Shown here: positions 1-8,800 of the stretch, one piece after another
How the letters are laid out: each line of letters starts with the position of its first letter
How positions within the stretch are numbered: position 1 is the first letter of the stretch
The notes under the pieces: generated by a model
The model's database searches: none
What the model was told of the DNA's origin: nothing
What the model saw: the letters and a program-made list of their open reading frames with translations, nothing else
Translations under genes and position numbers: made by a program
Assembly: GCA_028565635.1 (NCBI GenBank)
Contig: JAOXYB010019627.1
Coordinates: 4,180-17,805 of the forward strand
DNA from: Phoronis ovalis
Lineage: Eukaryota; Phoronida; Phoronidae
Length of the DNA stretch: 13,626 bases
Direction of reading: 5' to 3'

Positions 1-2242
1 TGTCAACTGGTGCGTTCTAGTATCTTGTCTGTGTGTCACATCAGCTAGTTACTTTGTTTCAGTTTTTATTTTCATAACATATTGCGCGATTAAGAACCGA
101 ATAAAATAGTTTGAAAAATAAATTCATGTTTTCTATTTTTTTTTTATTCCTAAGCTCATTAAACTATTCCGTGGACGAGACAAGGTCCCACTCCTTAGTG
201 AATTAGCATTTTTGACCGTTTTCAGACATGTTTCATTTAATTTATGCTTCTAAATGCGATATATTTATTTCTCATAGTCATGACAATATTATGAATTACA
301 ATCTGAAACCGTGCCAAGTCATTGAGTACAAAGGAATGTAATATTATTTGGCTGACAGCCAACGCGGGAAATCTCTAACTTCTTATAATAGTAATTAGAT
401 TAGACGAATCTATTTTAACAAATAGGGAGTGGTAGTTCAGTGCCCCTCGTGCATCGAGACAGTTCTTGCATCATCCAGCAACGTGAAAGTTACTACAATT
501 ATAAGTGGTTACCGCACTTACCGCATGTATCGTAACTAAAGTCTCGATCAATTTTTTGTGATGTACACGTGATTACACAATGTTCCCTTTTACCCCTATT
601 TGAATTTTCCTTGCTTCACCGGTGTGGTCTGTACTCAGGTACAATTTCACTACGTCTGTACTACGATCATATAAATATGCATTCTTTCAAGTCTGGTATG
701 CAAAATTTATGAATGATTAATTTTATCCTCGAATTTGATTGGCTAACATATGAAAGTATTATAATAGTTTGTCATTCAATACACATAATAGTCCTGTGTG
801 TTGAACTATCAATACATATATTTTACTTCTCAAATTTCATAACTCAGTTAATTATCAAAAATTTTTATAAAATAAATTCGAATACAGTACAAACAATAGC
901 GTTTATTATGGAAAAGTATAATATTTCTTATTTTCACCAAGTACAATATCCTTGTTTTGACTTCTGGTCAAAAGTATTATCCCCGAGTATTAAAGCACTT
1001 TATTGCGATAATACGCCCATAATGCGGCATGAGATTGCGTCATCATATATAACATGACGGATATTGGTGTAATTCGTCGGATACACAGGTTACTATCTCT
1101 TGTCACGGTATAAAGATGTTAAAAATATTACTATCAAATAATTAGACTTATAATTTTCACAAATATGTCATTGACATGTAGCAAAGACGTCCATTCTTGC
1201 CGCAATATCTGCAGACGAAAACTGGATTTTTCTCACAGCAACAGATGTTTGGTAAAAGCTCAACAATATTTTTTTTAAAAATCAACTTTAACATTTGTAG
1301 AAAAAAAATCAAAACATGCCCTTAGATCATTGTTTTGGTATTTGACATAATTTAACATTCCTAAAGCAAGTTTGTGTGTCAATCATACGTGAAAGTAATC
1401 CTATTTGATTGCCCCATAGAAAATTTATCAAGGAATTCTTTAATTACCGGGCATGTTTGACCTAAAATGTAGCACCATCACTCAGCTTGTCTCGCACCTG
1501 CCTATACAGAACGCCACTATTTTCAAGAGAAAACTCTACTAAAAAAATATCCAACGTTCTCTTCGTCCCCTTACAGATTTCTGTTGAAACGAATTCTTGT
1601 ATTATGTCTATATTATAACATTATCGACATATGCCAACTCCAAATTTCGCTAATATAAAGATTTTTTCATTAAGTAAGACAATGTGCCAGATGAAAAAGA
1701 TCTTTGGCTATTATTAAAAATACATGACTTGAGTTTACCTACTGGAAACTGTTTCTCGTCAGTATGCGCATTAACACAAAAAGCTTGTCTTTTAGACACA
1801 ACAAGTGATAACAAGCGCGACATATATCACACGAAGTAAGAATTTAATCGTGCACTTTGAGAAAAAAATCTTGTAAAAGTCAATAAAGCAAAAATGTTAT
1901 ATCCATGCACTGCTGTGTAAAATATATACAACTTCCGACTGCAAAGAAACACGACTTTGTGGTATCGTCGCTCATTGTTTTCTGCCCCAATTGAGCATGA
2001 TTTATTAAATAACATGCTGAATCAGGAGAGAAATATTAATTGCAAAACCGCCCTCACTTACTGGAATCTGTAGTAACAATCGTATCATAAAGAATAAATG
2101 ACATAAAAAAAAATATATATTTCTCCATAACATGCAATATCGAAACTTGTCCATCAGTAGTATCCCTAAGAAATTTTTCAACTAATTATTTAAGAAAAAT
2201 ATAAATTCTCTTTAACTGAGATTATGTTTATTTTTTCCATAG
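1..2242 (+). other. Upstream region: probable intron 1 and/or 5' flank, no exon recognised
   Basis: A+T-rich sequence before the first recognised exon. The phase 1 acceptor at 2241-2242 requires an upstream exon carrying the ATG, the signal peptide and the first base of the split codon. I looked for an ATG followed by a hydrophobic run and a phase 1 donor on the + strand and found no convincing candidate. The best hydrophobic start (126-203) has no donor in the right phase. No CpG-rich promoter or clear TATA/initiator pair stands out. Exon 1 is therefore probably upstream of the window. Confidence 0.6.
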
Positions 2243-2437
2243 CTGGTAACTGCTGGATGTCTGTAAGAAACGGGAGATGCCAAGGCTTAATCAAAACACA
2301 AGTTTCACATGAAGCCTGTTGCAACCAGGCCGTGTCATCCGGGACGCCTTACTTTACTCCGGAAGATGTATCAAGTGGCACATTATTCTATTACAGAAAT
2401 TTAGCTGGTGGTGCACCCAACTGCCAAGCTTGTGCAG
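2243..2437 (+). CDS. FST: Follistatin exon: N-terminal TB-like (activin-contact) domain
   Basis: The acceptor is a pyrimidine-rich tract ending in AG at 2241-2242. The exon starts with the last two bases of a split codon (xCT), then GNCW, the conserved mature N-terminus of follistatins. The donor is CAG|GTTCGT, with GT at 2438-2439, leaving a phase 1 end. Six cysteines (GNCW, GRCQ, the CC pair and CxxC near the end) match the family's N-domain. The motifs EDV, GTLF and GGAPNC align with vertebrate follistatin. The Trp at the start of the domain (human Trp4) is kept. The positions matching human Trp36 and Trp49 are Phe (in YFTPEDV) and Tyr (in TLFYY). An ATG at 2224 precedes the exon in the same frame, but it lies in the intron before the acceptor and is not the likely start, because it would give no proper signal peptide. 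Confidence 0.94.
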
Positions 2438-5400
2438 GTTCGTACCCACTTGATACGTAAACTGTTTTGATTATTAATTAATTTTAATATTAAAAGGTAA
2501 ACGTGTTATTGGTCATTTTATGTATATTTCTGTATTAAAACAAGTAATGTCGCTTTCGGGAAGTAATTTTGGATGAAAGCTTTCCATAGGCCTCAACAGA
2601 AAAAATGAAAAATGTTTCAAAAGACTACTGATTCTTGAATCAATTAGTAAAAATTTTATTGAACAACAAGAACGAATTACATGAATTTTCTTTACAGCAT
2701 CCTGTGGTAGTGTGCAATGTGGAGAAGGTAAAAAATGCCGTATGAGGCGGGGTCATCCAAAGTGTATTTGCGCACCAAACTGTTCAGAGCAGAGTATAGG
2801 ACATAGAGGAGAAATATGTGGCTCAAATGGACAAAGCTTCAGAAGTCACTGTAGTCTGTTAAAATACAACTGTAGGCATAATAAAGATGTGCAAGTTGCA
2901 TATTTCGGAAGGTGTAAAAGTAAGTTGTTAAAACTAGTTACGCATTCGATTGTATGGTTTCGGGAAATGGTTTGGATTTATGAATTTCAACATTAAATTA
3001 TTATCATTTCGTTAATTTCTTTTTAAAATAGAATTTTAATTTCAATAAGTGGCATATCATTACTAAGAAAGAGTTGCCTATGCATTTTTTACAATACCAA
3101 CGGACATTATTATTCTTGTGTCACATATAAATTTCCGGAGATAAATTTGGTAGTCCAGATATCTGATCTTAGTAGGCACTACAATATACTTATGTAAAAA
3201 ACAAATAATTATTTGGTTTTTTTTCATTTATAGTTGGATCCTGTGATGACATTACTTGCTCCGATCCAACGCATACGTGCGTGTTAGATCAAAACAACAT
3301 GCCGCACTGTTTCTTGTGCAATACAGAGTGCCCTGTAGTTACTGATCCATCACATCAGATATGTGGAGCTGACGGCAATACATATCCTAGTCTATGTCGT
3401 TTGAGAGCAGCAGGATGCTATGCGCAAAAAGCAATCGCTATAGCTTATCGTGGAAGATGTCAAGGTAAGATCATTATTTAATATTTGTTACATAAACGTA
3501 AACTAAGTAACCCAGTATTAAAAGAAATGATTGGTGTGTAAAAACGTTCAACAGTTATGGGTAGCGAGATATGACAATAAACATTAGATTAGTCTGCCAT
3601 TGAAGATGCATATACGATTTAGTGTAACGAAGTGCTGCTGTTATGTTTATCAAGCATAATATGCTTAAAATACTTCCGCTGAGATCAACACCCGCGCGCG
3701 CAAAGGGAATACTTTATCAATAGTTTATGTAATCGTCTATAAAACTATGCATATGTTATTAAAAATAAGTACAAAAATAGAGATTTGTTTTATTTATTGT
3801 ATAAACAGGAAATAGTTTTGTGTGAGTTAGTGCGATATGTTAAACTATTCAAACTGATCGAATTTGTATTCATTTTTTGCCACGTCAATGATTCACAATT
3901 TTAAGCATTTGCGATATATTTAGATATCGAAAAGATCAAGACAAAATCGATAAGAAAGTCTGCCTCCTAATTTTAATACGGCTTGTGAACACTTTAATTA
4001 CTAATTCACGTCATCCTGCACATAGCACCGATCGATATATAACGCCAAATCGTGGGATAGATAATTGATCCATGCTTGTACCAGCATAGAATTGTATCAA
4101 TATTTTTTTTGTTAAGGTACAGGTACAGTACAGGTATCGTGATGAAACTCTTCTTAGCGATTTTATAACATTGTTTTCATCTTTTTTTATTTGTCTACGT
4201 CAAGGTTAGTTAGTTGTCAAAGTTCTTGTAACTTCTTTCTAAAAATGTCTTTTAAGTTTCCTTTTATTGCAAAAGTTAATTAACATCAAGTTTTTATGGC
4301 AATCCATTACCATAAAGTGTCTAAAAAATTCTGCTGTAACTTGACTTTAGTTTCTTAAAAGGGAAGTTAAACATTTTTTGTGTTCAATATAAATCGATAG
4401 AATACCTGTCGACGAGTGACAAATGAATTATGACTCAGCGAAATTAGCGGGTGTTAGCTCTTCTGTGTTACAAATAGCTTTTCCGTTGATATCTCTAATT
4501 CTGAACGGTGCGTTAAACACATGTTTTTTATGTATGCAATAGGATCCGCCTATCATGTTTTACATGCGAACTTGACCGATAAAAAAAAATGACATCGAAA
4601 AATATTCCTCAAAGTTATGGATGCCATAGTTATGAAAACCAAAGAGAGTTTATCTTAACGAAATAAAAACACACCTGACGGATATAAATAATATAAGACG
4701 TCTACAAATTTTGCTTAAAGACATGATGGATACCCAAGTTATTAATATCAAAGAGTTTTGTCTTGATGTAATAAAACGCTTAAAGAAATGTTCATGCAAA
4801 AACTGCTTTATAATTTCGCACGTAACAACCTTAAAAATAAATGTTGTATTTTTAATAACAACCTTATACTCTTTGGACTCGTTTTTATTATCAAGTGTCT
4901 TAGAGCTATAGAGCATCGCAGCACATTGAGCCCTAAGAAAAAGATAACAATTTTTTATTTTTATTGTTCTTGGCACAATTTTTTCTTTGTGTGCGGAAAA
5001 ATACGGAACATCTGTGTAATGTTTTTTATTTTGATTACATATTAAACTTGACGTAAAATCTGCACAAACCCATCACATATCATGTAAACAAAATTGTTGG
5101 CAGGTGAAAAATAATAGTCCTTAAAATGGACATTAGTAATATAGAAACTAGTTATGCACCACTCGTTACATTCTCGCGTATTCTTAATAGAAAATAAAAA
5201 GTGATTATAAAACTATTCAACCAAACGCATTTATAACATGAGATGTACATTTATCACTCTTGGCAGCTGGCGCTTATCTGAAGTTGTGAGGCTATTATTT
5301 TACGATGACCACACAGTTGAATCAATTTCTTACAGTAAGATTACATGTACCGATAAGATAAAATTGATATACAATAAAAACAAATAACGAAAGTTCTCTC

Positions 5401-7090
5401 CTTCAAAACTCAAAACTCCATTTTCGCTAAATAATAAAACAAATTTAAATTCCCACAACCTTTTGAAAGCACAATTCTCATTTTTAGATAATTCAGTATT
5501 TCAGTGTCATTTTATCTTATGTAAAATCTATTTTCTTAACTTATCGCTTGTTGTTTGAAAAAAAAATTCTTTAAAAATAGCTTGCCAAATATTTTGAATT
5601 AAAAAATGAAAATGCCGTACCTACTACCATTACTTACAAGTACATATATATTATTCTTAAATGAAGTGTACACAGTACACCTATCGATGTACTTTAAAAT
5701 CTTAAAGAAATGTCAAAAGTCTTTACTAAAGTGCTTACTTGTCTGGTTAGCTAGCGGATGTGGGAATTTGATGAAAGGATGAAATCTTGATTCGAGAAGC
5801 TGCCGATAAGAATCTAGCCATTATCCATTCATATGATCACACTTTAAAATTCTGTTTTATCAGTATATAATCTCTTCTCTTAGTTCTCCAAGTAGGACTT
5901 TTCAATAATCCTTGTTCTCGAGATTAAAAACAGAAAATACGGACACCTAAATTCTCTGGATTATTTTAGTCTAACCACTCACTCCATTGAGTGTTTGTCA
6001 AGTTCTAAAGAATCAGGGCAGCAAAATGTGTTGAAATAATGTGATATCATATACCTGATTAACATTTTTTGGCCAAATTGACCTTTGCAATACGTAACAT
6101 AGTAATAATACATATGTTCTTTCTTTAATTACAGAATCTCTAACTTGCGAGACATTAAGCTGTGCAGCAGGTCAATCGTGTTTAATGAATTTAGAAACAG
6201 AACAACCCCAATGTGTGTCCTGTGGCAGTAATTGCCTACTAGGAACATCCACCGGTAAGAACTTATTTATAAATAGATGACCATTTAGGTCGTTACAAGT
6301 TCTATTTTTAAAAATGAAATCTTTGAGAACAGCGTAAATCGCTAACCAAAATATATATATATATAGTGTTTTGCAAGTGTTATTTAGTTTATAATCATGA
6401 TTTCTTTACTGAAATTGTAAAATCTATGTAATTCTTAAAGTATGTTAATAAATTATTGTCATATTGTAGCCAAACTTTGTGGTAAAAATGGAAGGACATA
6501 CAATAGCTGGTGTGCGATGAGGCAGGCATCATGTGAAAGTGGTGTTGTTATTCAAACACGGCATGCTGGAGAATGTGGAAGTAAGTATTTTTTATAAATA
6601 ATATACTTATCACTATATATTGGAAGTAAAAAACACTTTTAGCATCATATAGGAAGACTATTATGGATAAAAAGATGGAAGAAAGTTCTATTTCTTGTTA
6701 TCATTTGACTTATACCTAATGTCCACCAGGAAGGAGACCTGTATACCGGGTGCATCAATCTTAACATGTCTTTCTTTTACTGTTGCTATTACAATGTCAT
6801 CAAATAACTTAAAAATTACATCAAATAAGCATGTTAAAGTACCCCTTTGCACGATGTTCACCAGTTGCACATATGTATCGTTATCTTGCCAACTTTAATT
6901 CTTTCAATATTTCGTTTTTTAAATTTTATTAATACTTTGGATAAGTTTATGTACTATATTATTTATTGATTTTGTTCAAAACACGTTTTAAGTTGAGTTT
7001 TATTTATTTCTTTCCTGTTTTCTTTTTTTGTTAGACCCACAAGAGCACACAGCTTTGTATGAAGACTCCTCGTTATCGGAAGATCCATGA
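2243..7090 (+). CDS. FST: Follistatin, secreted activin/TGF-beta-ligand antagonist (spliced, 5' exon not found)
   Basis: Coding segments 2243-2437, 2698-2919, 3234-3464, 6135-6254, 6470-6580 and 7035-7090 join in frame through GT...AG introns to give about 311 residues ending in TGA at 7088-7090. Domain order is N-terminal TB-like domain (residues 1-66), three follistatin domains (FSD1 67-139, FSD2 140-216, FSD3 217-293), each an EGF-like half plus a Kazal-like half, then a short acidic tail (294-311). Cysteines number 6, 10, 10 and 10, as in vertebrate follistatin. Three FSDs separate it from FSTL3, which has two. In the family this is a secreted glycoprotein that wraps around activin and some BMP/myostatin-type ligands and blocks receptor binding; that function is inferred here from homology. 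The mature protein would begin near GNCW. The initiating ATG and signal peptide are on an upstream exon not recognised in this window. One N-X-S sequon (NCS) lies in FSD1. All five internal introns are phase 1. Confidence 0.95.
2698..2919 (+). CDS. FST: Follistatin exon: follistatin domain 1 (FSD1)
   Basis: The acceptor AG is at 2696-2697 and the donor is AAAA|GTAAGT, with GT at 2920-2921; both boundaries are phase 1. The first split codon joins G2437 with CA to give Ala. The segment encodes ten cysteines: an EGF-like half (SCGSVQC...KKC...PKCIC) and a Kazal-like half (NC...ICGSNGQSF...HC...NC...GRC). The basic stretch GKKCRMRRGHPKC sits where vertebrate FSD1 carries its heparin/heparan-sulfate-binding segment, so cell-surface proteoglycan binding is plausible by homology. 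The NCS sequon is at the EGF/Kazal junction, but its Asn is next to a disulfide cysteine, so glycosylation is uncertain. Confidence 0.95.
3234..3464 (+). CDS. FST: Follistatin exon: follistatin domain 2 (FSD2)
   Basis: The acceptor is a T-rich tract ending in TAG (AG at 3232-3233). The donor is CAAG|GTAAGA, with GT at 3465-3466; both ends are phase 1. The split codon A+TT gives Ile. The segment reads SCDDITC...THTCVLDQNN...CFLCNTEC...ICGADGNTYPSLC...GC...YRGRC, with ten cysteines in the EGF-like plus Kazal-like order. It matches vertebrate FSD2 closely, for example VLDQ against VVDQ and CGADGNTY against CGNDGVTY. In vertebrates FSD1 and FSD2 make the main contacts with activin. Confidence 0.95.
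4116..4137 (+). repeat. Short GGTACA-type tandem repeat in intron
   Basis: The intron contains three closely spaced GTACAG/GGTACA-like units (ggtacaggtacagtacaggt). It is a low-copy simple repeat with no evident function. Confidence 0.5.
5666..5680 (+). repeat. Small perfect inverted repeat in intron
   Basis: GTGTAC at 5666-5671 and GTACAC at 5675-5680 form a 6-bp stem around the loop ACA. A stem this short is expected by chance in a window of this size, so it is recorded only as a visible structure. Confidence 0.4.
6135..6254 (+). CDS. FST: Follistatin exon: first (EGF-like) half of FSD3
   Basis: The acceptor is TTACAG (AG 6133-6134) and the donor is ACCG|GTAAGA, with GT at 6255-6256. The frame continues from G3464 (G+AA = Glu) and ends phase 1. 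It encodes six cysteines (LTC, LSC, QSC, PQC, VSC, SNC), the EGF-like or FOLN part of FSD3, followed by LLGTST. It covers only half of the domain: the Kazal-like half is on the next exon, 215 bp downstream. In vertebrate FST the whole FSD3 is, to my knowledge, on one exon, so this split is a lineage difference. Confidence 0.92.
6351..6365 (+). repeat. (AT)n microsatellite in the FSD3-splitting intron
   Basis: An uninterrupted AT dinucleotide run of about seven units lies inside the 215-bp intron between the two halves of FSD3. It is likely length-polymorphic between individuals. Confidence 0.75.
6470..6580 (+). CDS. FST: Follistatin exon: second (Kazal-like) half of FSD3
   Basis: The acceptor is TTGTAG (AG 6468-6469) and the donor is GGAA|GTAAGT, with GT at 6581-6582. 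Codon G6254+CC gives Ala, and the exon ends phase 1. It encodes KLCGKNGRTYNSWC...ASC...HAGEC, the last four cysteines of FSD3, with the Kazal-type CGxNGxTYxxxC core. If the following intron is not removed, the frame reads only SKYFL and then stops at TAA 6595-6597. Confidence 0.93.
7035..7090 (+). CDS. FST: Follistatin terminal coding exon: short acidic tail and stop
   Basis: The acceptor follows a strong T-rich tract (TTTTTTTGTTAG, AG 7033-7034). Codon A6580+AC gives Asn, followed by PQEHTALYEDSSLSEDP and TGA (7088-7090). Five of the 18 residues are acidic. This corresponds to the C-terminal acidic tail of the long vertebrate isoform, which reduces binding to cell-surface heparan sulfate. 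Here the tail is shorter and lacks the long Glu/Asp run. The exon is short and weakly conserved, so the call rests on splice sites, frame continuity and composition; the alternative is a different last exon further on. Confidence 0.82.
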
Positions 7091-7444
7091 TTGTGATTAC
7101 GGTAGCATAATAGTTGTTATGGTAACAAACTTATGTCCACCAGTAATACGGATTCAATCTCTAGCCAGGGCATTCACAGGAGATTACTACAGTGAAAATC
7201 GCATGGTAGTAAACGTGTTTCTCCTTTTCTTGTCATTCCTAGAAAGACAAAATTCAAGATGGCCGCTAGACAGAGTGTACCAATGAAAACGAATGGCGCC
7301 GAGGAACGGATCGTTTGCTGATCTATGAATTATACTGAATGTGTTATCAAGCATTTTTTGTAAGCTTCTAGTCAGTTCATATTGTAAATGCCAGTATTTG
7401 GGATTTGTGGCCAGTGTTTATAGGGTTTGGTCTATAATTAACCA

Positions 7445-7450
7445 AATAAA
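7445..7450 (+). terminator. Proximal candidate poly(A) signal AATAAA
   Basis: Canonical hexamer 355 bases after the stop codon. A GT-containing stretch (TAAGTTTGTACT, around 7486) lies about 40 bases downstream and could serve as a downstream element. Confidence 0.45.
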
Positions 7451-7612
7451 ATTCTACGATCATGACAACGAAAGCAGTTACTAATAAGTTTGTACTAGGA
7501 ACAACGGAATATTAACCTGAATAATAGTAAATATATTTATTAAAAAAAGCTGTGCTTGGAATCAACTTGTTGTAAGGACTGCTTCACTGTTGTTTTATAA
7601 AGAAAAGGAAAT

Positions 7613-7621
7613 ATTTATTTA
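7613..7621 (+). promoter_or_regulatory. Overlapping ATTTA pair (AU-rich element candidate)
   Basis: Two overlapping ATTTA pentamers (ATTTATTTA) lie in the probable 3' UTR, upstream of the Pumilio-type cluster. A further single ATTTA is at 7535-7539. This is weak evidence in A+T-rich DNA. Confidence 0.3.
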
Positions 7622-7732
7622 AATTAAAAAAACAGCAGTAACTTGCACGAGTTAAACTTCTTATTAGGAAAAAAATGCACAGACCATATGTAGAGGAAGC
7701 ATAATCTATTTTTGTACCTTGTAAATTAATTT

Positions 7733-7740
7733 TGTACATA
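7733..7740 (+). promoter_or_regulatory. Candidate Pumilio response element TGTACATA
   Basis: Exact match to the PUF-protein consensus UGUANAUA in the probable 3' UTR, on the sense strand. It is one of three within about 180 bases. Function is inferred from the motif only. Confidence 0.4.
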
Positions 7741-7891
7741 GACAATATATTATTAATATTTCATAGACTACAATTGAAAATGTCAACTTGAAGAATGTGG
7801 CAGATGTGGAAGTCGTGATCTGTAAACCATTTTTTTCGTATTAAATTATGAAGTAGATAAATGTATATCATTGTAATTAGGTTATTGTATA

Positions 7892-7899
7892 TGTACATA
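7892..7899 (+). promoter_or_regulatory. Candidate Pumilio response element TGTACATA
   Basis: Second exact UGUANAUA match, identical to the one at 7733. It lies five bases before a third site. Confidence 0.42.
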
Positions 7900-7904
7900 G
7901 TGGA

Positions 7905-7927
7905 TGTAAATATATTTATTATTTATT
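7905..7927 (+). promoter_or_regulatory. Pumilio site joined to an AU-rich element
   Basis: TGTAAATA (7905-7912) is a third UGUANAUA match. ATTTA pentamers follow at once at 7914-7918 and 7921-7925, and the nonamer TTATTTATT lies at 7919-7927, the core AU-rich-element sequence. Together these suggest control of mRNA stability or translation. The background is A+T-rich, so single ATTTA hits carry little weight; the adjacency and the nonamer carry more. Confidence 0.42.
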
Positions 7928-8305
7928 TTTTGCGTAAGCAGTGATGACAATGATCTTAATTTACGTACAAATCGTTAGTACATCTTGTTGCTAGTATTGC
8001 GTGAAGTTAGGTCTATACTCATTAGCCAGGCGAAACATAGCCAGTATTCCCGGTGTGCTTCTTACTTTATAGGTCATTAGACATCCAGACAACACCTACG
8101 TTTGGCAATAGTACATTTTAATGTTTCTATTTGTTTTGCAATATTGGATGTAAAACATGTTTCTACATATTTTAATTAGTATCAACAAGTGTTAAGATAT
8201 CTGGGTGCAGATAAAAGGGCATTTTTGTAACTAATACTGTAAATTTTGTAAAGTAAATGCTGTATACATTTGTACTTATGGCCAGTGATATAATTTATGA
8301 GTTAA

Positions 8306-8311
8306 ATTAAA
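8306..8311 (+). terminator. Distal candidate poly(A) signal ATTAAA
   Basis: Common variant hexamer at the end of the motif-rich A+T stretch. It is followed by further A-rich sequence and then a T/G-rich stretch (8339-8353). Its use would include all the Pumilio-type and AU-rich motifs in the mRNA. Confidence 0.35.
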
Positions 8312-8340
8312 ATATAATTAAAACTGAAACTGAAATACGT

Positions 8341-8800
8341 TATATTTTAGTTGACATCCTTGACATCACGCAGTGCTATTTTTCACTTTTCTTCGTGCTG
8401 TTAGTGGGCCAGGTTGCGTTACTTTGAGGAAAGGGTGATTACTTTTTTCAAAGAGAGATATGAATGCGTAAATTTGCGGCACACCAGTAATTCTAAAACA
8501 TTTGCTATTTTCCATAGCTGAACTTTTTTATAAATAGCAGAGATGTGAAGACTTGTGTCAGTGAAAGATGATATAAGAGGTACTTGAGACATATTTCCCA
8601 AGCACAAACCATGCATGACATAGTTTTGCAATTTACAATTTGTAATCGTTAGAAATTTTTTTTTGCCTTTCCATTGTTCTCAATAGGCCACTGGCTATCA
8701 CTCAGTTTTAATCTGACATGTAAAGACCCATTTTAGACAAATAAACCGTTACATTAAGTAGCTGGCCTTAAAAAAATCTGTGTAGTTGATGGTAACACTT
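8341..8800. other. Intergenic sequence, nothing recognised
   Basis: Past the distal poly(A) candidate. A minus-strand open frame of 70 codons (8419-8631) has no recognisable domain and no splice or neighbour support. An AATAAA at 8740-8745 could be a still more distal poly(A) signal or chance. Confidence 0.5.

Larger units (their letters stand above)
3465..6134 (+). other. Long third intron of follistatin (2670 bp)
   Basis: Bounded by GTAAGA at 3465 and TTACAG ending at 6134, phase 1. It is about six to twelve times longer than the other introns of this gene (260, 314, 215 and 454 bp). No exon-like coding segment was recognised inside it on either strand; the short open frames between 4650 and 5045 overlap on both strands and look like A+T-rich noise. 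Small notable sites are a GGTACA-type short repeat near 4116-4137, a consensus AP-1 site (TGACTCA, 4431-4437) and a 6-bp-stem hairpin at 5666-5680. Any regulatory role is untested. Confidence 0.8.
7091..8340 (+). other. Probable long 3' UTR of follistatin
   Basis: Directly follows the TGA. It is strongly A+T-rich with no coding potential that I recognise. It carries two candidate poly(A) signals (7445 and 8306), three TGTANATA motifs and several ATTTA pentamers, a combination typical of a regulated 3' UTR. The true 3' end is unknown: use of the first signal would give a UTR of about 0.4 kb, and the second about 1.2 kb. Confidence 0.5.

Noticed and set aside
126-206. ATG followed by a hydrophobic run (MFSIFFLFLSSL...) as the missing signal-peptide exon of follistatin
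   Set aside because: The frame stops at TAG 204-206. The GT dinucleotides inside it (171, 185, 198) would give phase 0 or phase 2 ends, while the next exon needs phase 1. The hydrophobic run comes from a poly-T tract.
713-1057. 114-codon + strand open frame
   Set aside because: A+T-rich, Ile/Phe/Tyr-rich translation with no domain, no splice context and no resemblance to follistatin. Its length is plausible by chance in this composition.
4650-5045. Overlapping open frames on both strands within the long intron
   Set aside because: Three mutually overlapping frames in A+T-rich DNA with low-complexity translations and no recognisable domain. They sit inside an intron of a well-supported gene.
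6688-6898. Opposed open frames in the last intron (6695-6898 plus, 6688-6870 minus)
   Set aside because: They mirror each other on opposite strands, have no domain and lie between two well-supported FST exons. No evidence favours either being translated.
7059-7286. 75-codon open frame starting inside the last FST coding exon
   Set aside because: It is in a different frame from the spliced FST reading, which ends at 7088-7090 with an acidic tail consistent with the family. The translation has no recognisable features.
8419-8631. Minus-strand 70-codon open frame
   Set aside because: No family resemblance, no splice or regulatory support, chance-level length.
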